DNA of 64,000 nt from Bordetella sp. BOR01 (GTDB lineage: Bacteria; Pseudomonadota; Gammaproteobacteria; Burkholderiales; Burkholderiaceae_B), in contig NZ_JAHUWT010000001.1 in the NCBI RefSeq assembly GCF_019218885.1, positions 1,488,001 through 1,552,000 of the forward strand. Direction: 5' to 3'. Shown here piece by piece: positions 25,901-32,964 of the stretch. The position numbers and the translations under genes were made by a program. The notes under the pieces were generated by a model. That model ran no database searches, had not been told where the DNA came from, and was given only the letters and a program-made list of their open reading frames with translations. Positions within the stretch are counted from its first letter, which is position 1. Each line of letters starts with the position of its first letter.

Positions 25901-27856
25901 CGCGGCGACTCGTCGACGGCATCCGCGGGTTCTACCGGTACCGGCCGCACAGGCAAAGGCGGCATGATCCACCTGACCCAGAACGGCAATGTCTTGGCCA
26001 CCGGCAACGATTCGGTGGGCATTTTCGCCCAGAGCCAGGGCCCGACCGCCGATGGCGGCATCGACCTCACCCTGAATGGCACGGTCGCCGGTGGCAGCGG
26101 CAACCAAGGGGCGGGCATCTGGCTGGTGGGGGGCAACCAGAACTGGCTGGCGGTGCAATCGGGCGCGCACGTATCGGCGGACTCGGGCGTTGCCATACGC
26201 TATGACGGTACTCGTTCCACCAGCGCGGGCAGTGTCCTGACGCTACAGAACCAGGGTGTCATCGAGGGCGATATCTTGATGACCAACCTGGACAGCGATG
26301 CGGCGGGAACGATCAACAACGCGGGCGAGATTACCGCCGGCATGGCCGCGAAGGCCGCCACGCCCGGCCCGACCGGCGGGGTATTGGTGGGCGCCCGGCG
26401 CTACGATGCGAACGTGGTCAACGACGGGACGCTCATCATCGGCCACAACAGCATCGTCGACAGTACGGCGATTTCCGGCGACTTCAGGCAGGGCGGTCAA
26501 GGCACCCTGGTAGTCAACGCCGATTTCGAGCGTCGCAGCGCCGATCTGCTGCATGTCAAAGGCGATGCCGAGCTCGATGGCAGACTGGACATCGCGGCCC
26601 TGTCGCTGATGCCCAAGCGCCGCGTCACGGTGCTGACGGTCGATGGCCAGGCAACCGGCCAGTTGGCGCCCAGGCAATCGCCGATTTTCGATTACGCGCT
26701 CCATCGCGACGGCCAGAACTACCAGTTGTCGGTCGATGGGGCGGACTTCGATGCGCCCGCGCTCGGGCTGGGGTCCGGGCAGACCGCGTTGGCTGGCCAC
26801 CTGCAAGAGATCTGGGATGCCGGCGCGCCCGGCCAGTTCGGCAGGCTGTTCGCGGCGGTGGACAACGTCGCCGTTCAGGGCCAGGGCAATTACCGGCAGT
26901 TGCTGTCCAATCTGTCGCCCGATGTCATGCTGGCGCCCGCCACGCAGATGCAGGCCAGCATGAGGCGCTTCGGCAGCAGCCTGATGAGCTGCCCGTCCTT
27001 CACCGGCAACGATGCCATGACGGGCGAGGGCGAATGTGTCTGGGGGCAGATTTCGTATCGCGAATCGAACCAGGACCGCATAGGCGACGCCGCCGGTTAT
27101 TCCGGCAACAGCACCACCTACCAGGTGGGTGCCCAGAAACAAGTGGCGCCGAACTGGTTCGTCGGGGTATCGGCCGCCTACCAGAACGATTCGCTGCGCA
27201 GCGATGGCGGCCGGGTCGGCAGCAAGGGCGACAGCGGTTTCCTGGGCGTGGCCGTCAAGCGTGAAATCGGCCCCTGGCTGCTGGCGGCGGGCCTGAGCGG
27301 CAGCTACGGCAGCTACGACACCCGGCGGCAGGTCGGCGTGGCCGGCTTCAACGGTAAGGCCTCCAGCGATCCCGACGTCTACAGCGGCGCAGCGCGGCTG
27401 CGGGTGGCGCGTACCTTCGCGTCCTCCTCGTTCTACCTGAAACCCTATATGGACGTCGATGCCATCTATTCCCGCATGCCGGGCTACCAGGAAAAGGGTA
27501 GCGACCTGGGCTTGAAGATCGAGGGCAGCGACCAGTTCACCTTCGCCTTGTCGCCCACCCTGGAAGTCGGCGGCCGGGTAGATATCAAGGGGGCGACGTT
27601 GCGGCCCTATGCCTATGTGGGCGCCACCTTCCTGACCGACGACGAATGGAAGACCAAGGCCCGCTTTGCCGGCGCACCGGACGGCAGCCGCGGCTTCCAG
27701 ACCTCGTTGCCGATCGACGATTCCGTGGCGCGGGTCGGGGCCGGCATGCAGATCTCGACCCAGGGCGGGGTGGACGTGCGCCTGCAGTACGAAGGCGAGT
27801 TCTCCAGCCATGCATCCAGCAACAGCGCTTCCCTGAAGGTGGGCATTCCGTTCTGA
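19946..27856 (+). CDS. Giant Gly-rich autotransporter (type Va secretion)
   Basis: A protein of 2,636 residues. The signal peptide spans MAGGMKIRRKLAYRRHILVS to about ATA35. A passenger of roughly 2,300 residues is dominated by repeats of the type (A/V)QS(I/V)GGGGG followed by a small Gly/Ala segment and a beta-strand pair, expected to form a right-handed beta-helix on the cell surface. After a linker with a Cys pair (SCPSF and GECVWG), a barrel of about 275 residues (from GQISYRE) ends in the terminal Phe of KVGIPF, as PF03797 barrels do. GGAGA 5 bases upstream supports the ATG at 19946. No protease triad, RGD or Pro-rich pertactin motif was seen. The passenger's role is unknown; adhesion or autoaggregation is a family-level guess. 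Confidence 0.93.
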   Translation: MAGGMKIRRKLAYRRHILVSSVATGLLAGTSPATAACTESGGWQCDYKPGETYTTIQGKSEAGYSPPHSNGTTNAGAGPSITINDAGASFTVSSGFDTYRGVLYGQTFGGQGEDAGNGGGAGSVNITSSGKMAVSVDGATDSNGNVTRSTPRAFITGISQGGAGELDDNDDNDSNGGTGANGNDVRVSVSGSYEVDGTIAENFEGVLAQSGGGQGGRQNSALFDNQHGGTGGTGQLAKVQNSGSIKIGAQAPIQSSADLVSGIRAWSFGGYGGHYNGDAGAGGTVEVDHYAGAELQVRVNTTTAEQEIYGILAESDGAHGYHSEDNDDRGGQGGNAGTVTVNVNSGISVDVTGARLEHGAAVHAASQGGKGGEGPNGNTGGDGGDAGAVTVALKRSGSAYEIATSGTAVSGVVAISRGGEGGDGADNTAVAGRSGGGGFGGDGGEVQVNADSNIRITTSGDFASGIVAMSLGGGGGTGGEFTGIIGGGAGNGGNGGDAGNVKVTNYADIDTQGEHAYGILAQSISGGGGAGGVAAGLVLEVGGDGQAGGTPGEVAVSNGGTITTTGYGSHGIVAQSIADGGGAAGGAGGIIAIGGNADSEHESHGGKVSAANYGTISTRDDAAKGMLVQSVGGGGGSAAGTAGILSVGGQGQAGGSGGEVQVTSIGTITTAGEFSHGVAVQSIGGGGGDGGNAFDLAIVAGIGVGGVGEGGGDGGAVTVSGSEQASIITTGYGAKGLLAHSVGKGGGSGGFAFGAGIADLTFQMGGDGGGSGSGGVVTVDRSNLHIQTAGGLATGLEAQSIGGGGGTGGAVVTDTLGIEVNLNMSVGGAGGVAGDGGAVNVALDQSSITTTGSVDLTGDSEDDDDTDNTDADGATAILAQSIGGGGGNGGNSIVDNFILGIPIEAGVGVSIPINLTIGGEGGAGGDGGAVNVDIANTALTTHGQYSRGIHAQSVGGGGGNGGDSSVYSLAVDFPDTVNVQLQASVGGQCADDNCVGGNGAAVDVDLTNSAISTAGDYATGVLAQSIGGGGGSGGAAYSSSYAFGTYASVSASTAVGGKGAVAGDGGLVNVSQDAGSSIVTTGSGARGIVAQSVGGGGGESQGVSAVASLGGHLLPGEETVVPSLTLSVAVGREGPGGGDGAATAVHNAGIITTLGRNSDGIMAQSIGGGGGLGGSVGAGYDSILNNVSALVNHIRTNGRRLRFNTSGRMSVGVGGTGGAGGQGDLVTVVNQGDITTTGDYADGIVAQSIGGGGGEGGLSSVDGKTSLYSGVLSIGGSGGGGGLGGQVDIDLQDGSSILTRGGTAYGVLAQSIGGGGGLGNMGSAIFSGTMNIGSGVGGHGGDGSDGGAVNFAASGNNIVQTLGDGSHGVVLQSVGNGGGAGGTADYGANSFILDYSLVMSLGGHGGNAGNGGTVTACGYQVECSAVNISTAGDQAAGLIAQSVGGGGGVGGINTISNPKRVWGAIRPFNIALGLELGGKGGTGGDGGNVVVEGDFSIGTQGDFSPGLLAQSVGGGGGTGAAQALYPWENGLNEGEHTTTQLTVHVGGRDGDGGDAGVVSLQNNGDIVTLGDVSHGMVAQSIGGGGGVAGAVVKQLGSDDTSDPSGALPSESEMYLNVGGDPGDASADDGDDSGDTAESVRGVGNSNPLKEQDAVSIAALGSVSTGGDWAMGILAQSIGGGGGAGYVGSNTQGVSSPTVGAANVGGGEGSNGYGGDIALRVDGAEDTGILTAGNGAYGILAQSIGGGGGLAAVLASGTGIKMNVGGAQSSDSSHTQTGGKVRLYGSKTIVTNGADAHGVVLQSIGGGGGVAGMSLPADGGSVAGDILVGGTDYGDAQAVTVDNAVLRIGTAGDRAFGLVAQSIGGGGGIATAGAGVGLSQVTLGGQGDAVGHGGDVTVSLAGGSQIQTQGRGSHGVVAQSIGGGGGIAGDPSVGPLAVAPSAADGGPDAGGGNGNDVSLSINADIVTKGDSAFGILAQSIGGGGGLRGDSSTASAGSTGTGRTGKGGMIHLTQNGNVLATGNDSVGIFAQSQGPTADGGIDLTLNGTVAGGSGNQGAGIWLVGGNQNWLAVQSGAHVSADSGVAIRYDGTRSTSAGSVLTLQNQGVIEGDILMTNLDSDAAGTINNAGEITAGMAAKAATPGPTGGVLVGARRYDANVVNDGTLIIGHNSIVDSTAISGDFRQGGQGTLVVNADFERRSADLLHVKGDAELDGRLDIAALSLMPKRRVTVLTVDGQATGQLAPRQSPIFDYALHRDGQNYQLSVDGADFDAPALGLGSGQTALAGHLQEIWDAGAPGQFGRLFAAVDNVAVQGQGNYRQLLSNLSPDVMLAPATQMQASMRRFGSSLMSCPSFTGNDAMTGEGECVWGQISYRESNQDRIGDAAGYSGNSTTYQVGAQKQVAPNWFVGVSAAYQNDSLRSDGGRVGSKGDSGFLGVAVKREIGPWLLAAGLSGSYGSYDTRRQVGVAGFNGKASSDPDVYSGAARLRVARTFASSSFYLKPYMDVDAIYSRMPGYQEKGSDLGLKIEGSDQFTFALSPTLEVGGRVDIKGATLRPYAYVGATFLTDDEWKTKARFAGAPDGSRGFQTSLPIDDSVARVGAGMQISTQGGVDVRLQYEGEFSSHASSNSASLKVGIPF
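21340..26060 (+). repeat. About 25 tandem coding repeats, (A/V)QS(I/V)GGGGG type
   Basis: Inside the autotransporter passenger the motif recurs at intervals of about 53-95 codons, for example near 21508, 21828, 21988, 22339, 22582, 23009, 23431, 23680, 23871, 24262, 24679, 24966, 25168, 25344, 25522, 25696 and 25875. Copies in the first third are degenerate (AQSISGGGG, AQSIADGGG, AHSVGKGGG) and those in the last half near-perfect. Each is preceded by a G-(D/Y)-x-A-x-G-(I/L)-(L/V) strand. The similar DNA copies would allow recombination and length variation. A run of seven G lies at 24580-24586 within the frame. Confidence 0.85.
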
Positions 27857-27876
27857 TCGGCCCGGGTACGTACTTT

Positions 27877-27957
27877 TATATATATAAAAATCATTAAAAT
27901 GTATTTTTCTATATATACAAATAATGAAAGAATCAGGCTTAGGCTTGGTTCTTTCAT
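27877..27957. promoter_or_regulatory. AT-rich region with two inverted repeats ahead of the rhodanese gene
   Basis: An exceptionally AT-rich stretch in GC-rich DNA. TATATATATAAAAAT (27877-27891) is mirrored imperfectly by ATTTTTCTATATATA (27903-27917). Next, ATGAAAGAA (27924-27932) and TTCTTTCAT (27949-27957) form a perfect 9-bp inverted repeat ending 15 bases before the sulfurtransferase ATG. It may end the autotransporter transcript, start the sulfur operon, or bind a nucleoid protein. Confidence 0.5.
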
Positions 27958-27971
27958 GGTGCGTACCCCTT

Positions 27972-28913
27972 ATGAAACGCTTTTCTCTCATGTTTGCCGC
28001 CGCGGCGATCGCGGCCGGCGCCTCTTTTGGCGCGCACGCCGCCGCGCCCCTGCTGACCCCCGCTGAATTGAACAGCGCGCGCACCGACGCTTCGGTGCGC
28101 ATCATCGATATCCGGCCCGCACAGGAATACGCCGCCAACCATATTCCCGGCGCCCTGTCTGCGCCTTACGGGCAATGGCGCGGCCCGGCCGACAACCCGG
28201 GGCAATTGCCGCCCGTGGACAAGCTGGCCGAACTGGTGCGCAGCCTGGGCGTCGACCAGGGCATCCACGCCGTGGTGGTGTCTTCCGGTGCCGACGCTAC
28301 TGATTTCGGCAGTTCGGCCCGCGTGTACTGGACACTGAAATACCTGGGCTTGTCCGAGTTGTCGATTCTCAACGGCGGGGTAAAAGCCTGGACCGACGCC
28401 GGCCTGCCGCAAGACCAGGCGGTGCCCACGGTGGCTGCCAGCAGCTACCAGCCGGTGCTGGACCGCTCGCTGATCGCGACGCAAGACCACGTGCTGGCGC
28501 AGATCGACAACCCCAAGGCGCAATTGGTCGACGCGCGTCCGTCGAACTTCTTCCGCGGCGAGGTCAAGGCGCCCACCGCCAAGGTGCCCGGCACCATCCA
28601 CAAAGCGCTCAACCTCGAGCACAGCAAGTGGTTCAAGCCCGGCACCGCGATCTTCGTCTCGCCCGAAGAGGCCAAGGCCATCGCCGCCAGCTCGCTGCCC
28701 GAGCCTGCCGACGAAACCATTTCGTTCTGCAATACCGGCCACTGGGCGGCCACCGACTGGTTCGCGCTTTCCGAAGTGGTGGGACAGAAGAACGTGTCGC
28801 TGTATCCCGCGTCGCTGGCCGACTGGACGCAGGCTCCCCAGGCGCTGCCGATGGACAACGTACCCGGCCGAGGCCAGCAGATCTTGAAAAGCCTGAAGGA
28901 CCTGGTCAGCTAA
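27972..28913 (+). CDS. Periplasmic tandem-rhodanese sulfurtransferase
   Basis: A 313-residue exported protein with signal peptide MKRFSLMFAAAAIAAGASFG and cleavage near AHA. Two rhodanese domains follow. The first, residues 28-145, has RIIDIRPAQEYAANHIPGA and no catalytic Cys (VVVSSGADAT at that place). The second, 160-295, has VDARPSNFFRGE and the active loop FCNTGHWAA with Cys253. It would carry a persulfide in the periplasm, moving sulfur from thiosulfate or a similar donor. The downstream YeeE/YedE transporter, 25 bp away, fits a sulfur-import system. The ATG at 27972 is preferred over an in-frame ATG 48 bp upstream because it opens the signal peptide. Confidence 0.88.
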   Translation: MKRFSLMFAAAAIAAGASFGAHAAAPLLTPAELNSARTDASVRIIDIRPAQEYAANHIPGALSAPYGQWRGPADNPGQLPPVDKLAELVRSLGVDQGIHAVVVSSGADATDFGSSARVYWTLKYLGLSELSILNGGVKAWTDAGLPQDQAVPTVAASSYQPVLDRSLIATQDHVLAQIDNPKAQLVDARPSNFFRGEVKAPTAKVPGTIHKALNLEHSKWFKPGTAIFVSPEEAKAIAASSLPEPADETISFCNTGHWAATDWFALSEVVGQKNVSLYPASLADWTQAPQALPMDNVPGRGQQILKSLKDLVS

Positions 28914-28938
28914 CACCCTCCCTGGCAGCATTCATTCC

Positions 28939-30024
28939 ATGACGCGTTTTCCGCTCGCGGCCATATTGGCCGCCTTTTTTCTTGCCCTGGCCTGGTTCGT
29001 TTCATTACGCCAGGCAGTGCTTTTCCTGGTTGGCATCGGCATGGGCGGCGTGCTCGCCGGCGCTCGATTCGGCTTTACCACTGGCTGGCGGCGCCTGATC
29101 GAACAACGCGACCCCAGTGGCGTGACGGCGCAGCTATTGCTGCTGGCCGCCGCCGCCGCGGTGTCCATGCCCTTGCTGGCGGCGTTTCCCACTGACCTGG
29201 GCGCGGCGCTCGGCCCGCCCAGCATCAGCCTGCTGGTGGGCGCCTTCGTGTTCGGGGCTGCGATGCAGGTCGCCGACGGCTGCGGTTCCGGCACGCTGTA
29301 CAAGGCAGGCATGGGCGTGCCCCTGAACATGGCCATATTGCCGGTCTTCGCCATCGGCAGTTTCCTCGGCTCGGCCCAGCTCGAGCAGTGGCTGCAACTG
29401 GGCGCGACCCGCCCGGTAAGCCTGGTGGCCACCTTCGGTCCCTGGGAGGCCTTCGGCCTGACCTGCGCAGGCTTGCTGCTGCTGGGCCTGGCTGTCCGGG
29501 CCTGGGTGGGCAAGGGCGCCAGCTGGTTCAACCGGCGCCTGCTCATCGGCGCCATCCTGCTGGCGGTACTGGCGATATTGAACCTGCTGATCGCCGGCCA
29601 GCCGTGGGGCGTGGTGTACGGCTTCGGACTGTGGGCCGCCAAGGTCGCCACGGCCGTAGGTGTGTTCGACCCGGCCGCCAATGCGTTCTGGAGCCAGCCC
29701 GTCAACCTGAACAATCTATCGCAGTCGGTCTTCCTGGACGTCACGTCCATCACCAACATCGGCATCTTGGCGGGCGCCTTGCTGGTCGCGGCGGGGAAGT
29801 CGTCTGCCGCGTCGCGGCGCGCGCCGCTGACTACCCGGCAATGGGTGGTGGGCATCATTGCCGGTTTCCTGCTGGGCTATAGCTCGCGCCTGGCGTTCGG
29901 CTGCAATATCGGTGCGATGGTCAGCGGTATTTCCACCGGCAGCCTGCACGGGTGGATCTGGGTGCCATTGGCTTTCTGCGGGTCGCTGATCGGCGTGCGC
30001 ATCCGTCGCCACTATGCTTTCTAA
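28939..30024 (+). CDS. YeeE/YedE (TsuA-like) sulfur-compound transporter
   Basis: A 361-residue inner-membrane protein with about nine to ten hydrophobic segments in two related halves. The family's key cysteines are present: Cys115 in VADGCGSGTLYKAG and Cys322 in AFGCNIGAMVSG, which in TsuA relay thiosulfate through the membrane by transient S-S-type contacts. With the periplasmic rhodanese upstream it forms a likely thiosulfate uptake pair. A 56-codon ORF follows 15 bp later on the same strand. Confidence 0.88.
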   Translation: MTRFPLAAILAAFFLALAWFVSLRQAVLFLVGIGMGGVLAGARFGFTTGWRRLIEQRDPSGVTAQLLLLAAAAAVSMPLLAAFPTDLGAALGPPSISLLVGAFVFGAAMQVADGCGSGTLYKAGMGVPLNMAILPVFAIGSFLGSAQLEQWLQLGATRPVSLVATFGPWEAFGLTCAGLLLLGLAVRAWVGKGASWFNRRLLIGAILLAVLAILNLLIAGQPWGVVYGFGLWAAKVATAVGVFDPAANAFWSQPVNLNNLSQSVFLDVTSITNIGILAGALLVAAGKSSAASRRAPLTTRQWVVGIIAGFLLGYSSRLAFGCNIGAMVSGISTGSLHGWIWVPLAFCGSLIGVRIRRHYAF

Positions 30025-30039
30025 CCGGACATGCACACC

Positions 30040-30210
30040 ATGAAAAAACGCGTATCGCGATTGGGCGTTGCATTCTGGCTCGTCCTGATCGCCTTTTTCG
30101 CCTGGGACTGGGCCGCATCCGAGCCCGTCAATGTCAGGCAAGAACCGCCGCTGATCGCGGCTGGTTCGGGCAAGGCGCCTTCGGGCGGCCATTGCGCTTC
30201 GACGTTCTAG
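30040..30210 (+). CDS. Small membrane-anchored protein (56 aa) in the sulfur operon
   Basis: A short protein starting MKKRVSRLGVAFWLVLIAFF: a basic N terminus, one hydrophobic helix to about residue 26 (AWDWAA), then a short Pro/Gly-rich periplasmic tail with a single Cys52 near the end (GGHCASTF). It begins 15 bp after the YeeE gene on the same strand (an in-frame ATG at 30031 is an alternative) and ends 28 bp before the convergent thioesterase gene. I do not recognise the family. The lone cysteine and its position suggest a persulfide carrier or an assembly factor for the transporter, but that is inference. Confidence 0.6.
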   Translation: MKKRVSRLGVAFWLVLIAFFAWDWAASEPVNVRQEPPLIAAGSGKAPSGGHCASTF

Positions 30211-30238
30211 CCTCTATCCCGACGGCCGGCCGCCGCGA

Positions 30239-30688
30239 TCAGGCGCCCGCCGCCGGGCCCAGGAACTTCCATGTGGCCGTGGCATGCGCCTGCAGCCCGC
30301 CATCCGCGTCCGTCAGGCGTGATTCCAGGAAGCAGATGCCGCGGCCCCGCCGCAGCAAGCGGCCTTCCGCGCAGACGCGCCCACCGCGGATGGCCCCCAG
30401 GTATTGGGTTTTCATTTCCAGCGTCATGGCCGGGCCTTGCAGGTGGTTCAGAAAATGGCCCATGGATACGTCCAGGGCCAGGGCGATGATGCCGCCGTGC
30501 AGCGAGCCTTGGGGGTTGAACATGAAATCGCGAACCTCGAACCCGACCCGGCAGCAATCATCGTGGTAGGCAAGCTCGAAGCCCAGCAGCCGGGCCAGGA
30601 AGAAGCTGCCGAAAGCCTGCTCGTACGTATCGCGCGCGTGGCAGAACGCGCCCTCGGCCGCGGCGATGTCGATATGGCGTGGTTTCAT
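30239..30688 (-). CDS. PaaI-type hotdog thioesterase
   Basis: A 149-residue hotdog-fold thioesterase. The family signature is FNPQGSLHGGIIALALDVSM, in which the HGG turn and the D of LALD line the acyl-CoA active site; PaaI and related enzymes use Asp at this place. The later MKTQYLGAIRGGRV and EGRLLRRGRGICFLE strands complete the sheet. It probably hydrolyses an acyl-CoA, for instance one formed by the neighbouring CoA-transferase, whose stop codon overlaps this ATG by 4 bases. Confidence 0.85.
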   Translation of the reverse strand: MKPRHIDIAAAEGAFCHARDTYEQAFGSFFLARLLGFELAYHDDCCRVGFEVRDFMFNPQGSLHGGIIALALDVSMGHFLNHLQGPAMTLEMKTQYLGAIRGGRVCAEGRLLRRGRGICFLESRLTDADGGLQAHATATWKFLGPAAGA

Positions 30689-31899
30689 GGCGCGGCATCG
30701 CCGTCCAGGATACGCACCACGCGACGCTCGGCCAGGCCAGCAACGGCGGCGGCGTCCAGCCCGCACCATTGCGACAGCGCCTGGCCGGTATGTTCGCCAT
30801 GCCGGGGCGGGGCGCTATGGCAGGCCAGTGGCCGGTCGTCGAACCGGAACGGGCTCAGGATGTTCTGCACTGGCCCCGCACTGGCATGGGGCAGGGTCAC
30901 GACCATGCCGCGTTGCGTCAATTGCGCGGCTTCGCACACTTCGCCCACGGACCGGATAGCCCCGCACGGCACGCCGGCACGCACCAGCCGTTCCAGCCAG
31001 TGGGCACGAGGCTCGCCACGCAGGCGCGCCTCGATTTCGGGCACCAGGGCAGCGCGATGCGCAACGCGGTCCGGCGCCGCGCGAAAGCGCGCATCTTGCG
31101 CCAGGCCGGGCAGATCGACGGCATCGCAGAACAGTTTCCAGAACTTGTCGTTGGCCACTCCCACGTTGAGCCAGCCATCCGCGGCGCGAAACGTCTCATA
31201 AGGTGCGATGGTTGGATGGACATTGCCCCGGCGCTCGGGTGAAGACCCGGTGGCGAAATAGATGCCCGCATTGAACGTCAGCAGCGATGCCATGCAGTCG
31301 AGCATCGACAGGTCCACCGTACCGCCCATGCCGCTGCGTTGCCGCTCGATGACCGCGGCCAGAATGCCCTGGGACGCGTACAGGCCGGTGACGAGATCGG
31401 CAATCGAGGTGCCCGCCTTGGTCGGCGGGCCGTCCGGAAAACCCGTGATGTCCATGAAGCCGCATTCGCCCTGGATCACCAGGTCGTATCCGGGGCGATC
31501 GGCATCCGGGCCGGTACGGCCAAAGCCGGTGATGGAACACAGGATCAGCCGCGGGTTGGCGGCGCGCAGCATTGCGCGGCCCAGTCCCAGGCGCTCCAGC
31601 GTGCCCGGCCGGAAGTTCTCGACCAGCACGTCGGCCTGTTCTGCCATCTGCACGATCAGTGCGCGGCCTTCTTCCGATTTCAGGTCGATGCAGCAACTCT
31701 GCTTGTTGCGATTGACCGACAAAAAATAAGCGCTTTCGCCGCCGACAAAGGGCGGGCCGAACGCGCGGCTGTCGTCGCCGGCGCGCGGCTCTTCGATCTT
31801 GATGACCTCCGCTCCCAGGTCGCCCAGAAGCATGGTGCAAAATGGTCCCGACACCACTCGGCTCAGGTCGAGAATGCGGATTCCTTCTAGCGGTTTCAC
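30685..31899 (-). CDS. Class III (CaiB/BaiF) CoA-transferase
   Basis: A 404-residue enzyme of standard length and layout. It opens with KPLEGIRILDLSRVVSGPFC and LGDLGAEVIKIEEP, and NFRPGTLERLGLG, TGFGRTGPDADRPGYDL and the catalytic Asp139 follow. A GTG start at 31899 is chosen because it directly precedes the PLEG motif, with a GGGAT-like site upstream; the frame is open further, but without family similarity. The enzyme transfers CoA between organic acids. It is coupled by a 4-base overlap to a thioesterase gene and is divergent from the haloacid dehalogenase gene. Confidence 0.88.
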   Translation of the reverse strand: MKPLEGIRILDLSRVVSGPFCTMLLGDLGAEVIKIEEPRAGDDSRAFGPPFVGGESAYFLSVNRNKQSCCIDLKSEEGRALIVQMAEQADVLVENFRPGTLERLGLGRAMLRAANPRLILCSITGFGRTGPDADRPGYDLVIQGECGFMDITGFPDGPPTKAGTSIADLVTGLYASQGILAAVIERQRSGMGGTVDLSMLDCMASLLTFNAGIYFATGSSPERRGNVHPTIAPYETFRAADGWLNVGVANDKFWKLFCDAVDLPGLAQDARFRAAPDRVAHRAALVPEIEARLRGEPRAHWLERLVRAGVPCGAIRSVGEVCEAAQLTQRGMVVTLPHASAGPVQNILSPFRFDDRPLACHSAPPRHGEHTGQALSQWCGLDAAAVAGLAERRVVRILDGDAAP

Positions 31900-32158
31900 A
31901 GCGCGGTATCCCGTTGCAGCCAAGACTTGGCCTGTGCCAGCAACAATAGTCGAGCCGATCGAGCCGATCCAATTGATAGTCGTTATTCGACTATTCGTTT
32001 TATGGATGGCCCATGCACTGCTCATCCAACATTCAGCGTATCAATTAAGGCATACAGTTAATCCATTGGATGAATGGTTGGGCCTCATCTATTGTTCATC
32101 CCAGCCTAGCGGCCGATTCGCGGTCCGCGGCGCCAACATTGCATTCACAGGACTGGCT
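31900..32158. promoter_or_regulatory. Divergent control region with ATAGTCG repeats
   Basis: 259 bp between the CoA-transferase (minus) and the dehalogenase (plus). ATAGTCG occurs at 31946-31952 and 31976-31982 and inverted as CGACTAT at 31988-31994; the last two form a perfect 7-bp palindrome with a 5-base centre. CGAGCCGAT is also repeated twice. The same heptamer recurs at 33956-33962 over the -10 region of the aldehyde dehydrogenase gene, so one regulator, plausibly the LysR protein encoded at 32965, may act at both places. Confidence 0.5.
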
Positions 32159-32863
32159 ATGGCAAATACTGAAGAGCTCAAGCGCAAGATCACGGTCGTG
32201 ATGTTCGACCAGTACGGTACGGTTGTCGATATGCAGAAGGGGTTGACCGAGATGGCGGCGCCTTTCTTGCGCGACAAGGGATGGAGCGGCAATCCAGGCT
32301 CGTTCGTGACCTGGTGGCGGCGCACGCATTTCGAGAATTCGATGATCGATGCGCTGCTGCACAAGGAACACACGCCTTATCGCGAGATCGGCCATCGCGC
32401 CGTCGCCTACACCATGGACCGTGCCGGCATTTCGTACACGCAGGACGAAGTCGAATACCTGGTCGGCTGCATCGAACGGCTGACCTGCTTCCCGGACGTA
32501 CCCGAGGCGCTGGCGCGGCTGCAGACCCGGTACAAGATCGTCGTGCTGTCCAACGGCGACCCGGACATGCTGGAAACGGCCAGGCAATACCATGGTGTGC
32601 CGTTCGACCGCGTGATCTCTGTTGCCGAGGCCAACAGCTTCAAGCCCCACGTGGCCACCTATGCCAAGGCGGCAGAGATCGTGGGTGTGCGCATGGACGA
32701 AGTGCTGTTCGTGGCCAATCACGCCTTCGACTGCCTGGGCGCCAAGGCCGCCGGCATGCACAGCGCCTTCATCGATCGGCGCAAGCGTCCGTTCGGGGGC
32801 ACCCCGCATCAGCCCGACCTGTGGATCGACGACATGAAGGGCCTGGCCGACATCATGGTCTGA
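32159..32863 (+). CDS. Type II 2-haloacid dehalogenase (HAD superfamily)
   Basis: A 234-residue HAD hydrolase. The nucleophile is Asp17 in VVMFDQYGTVVD, followed by the WWRRTHFEN segment where L-2-haloacid dehalogenases have their halide-binding Arg, then VLSNGDPDML (Ser131), SFKPH (Lys162) and FVANHAFDCLGAKAAG (Asp191). These match L-DEX-type haloacid dehalogenases rather than phosphatases, including the aromatic residue after the nucleophile. The reaction would release halide from a 2-haloacid to give a 2-hydroxyacid. The neighbours are aldehyde dehydrogenase, MSAD-like tautomerase and SDR genes. Confidence 0.85.
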   Translation: MANTEELKRKITVVMFDQYGTVVDMQKGLTEMAAPFLRDKGWSGNPGSFVTWWRRTHFENSMIDALLHKEHTPYREIGHRAVAYTMDRAGISYTQDEVEYLVGCIERLTCFPDVPEALARLQTRYKIVVLSNGDPDMLETARQYHGVPFDRVISVAEANSFKPHVATYAKAAEIVGVRMDEVLFVANHAFDCLGAKAAGMHSAFIDRRKRPFGGTPHQPDLWIDDMKGLADIMV

Positions 32864-32964
32864 TTCGGCAATCGGCGTGGCTGCCAGCCGCCCGGGCGCC
32901 GGCAGGGTTATGCTAAGCGGCCCAATCCCTGGAACATCCGGGCATCTCGGGCTTCCTTGTCACG

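Noticed and set aside
19946-27856. CRISPR or DNA-level tandem repeat array at the Gly-rich repeats
   Set aside because: Spacing varies from 53 to 95 codons, the reading frame is continuous and the repeats are of coding type.
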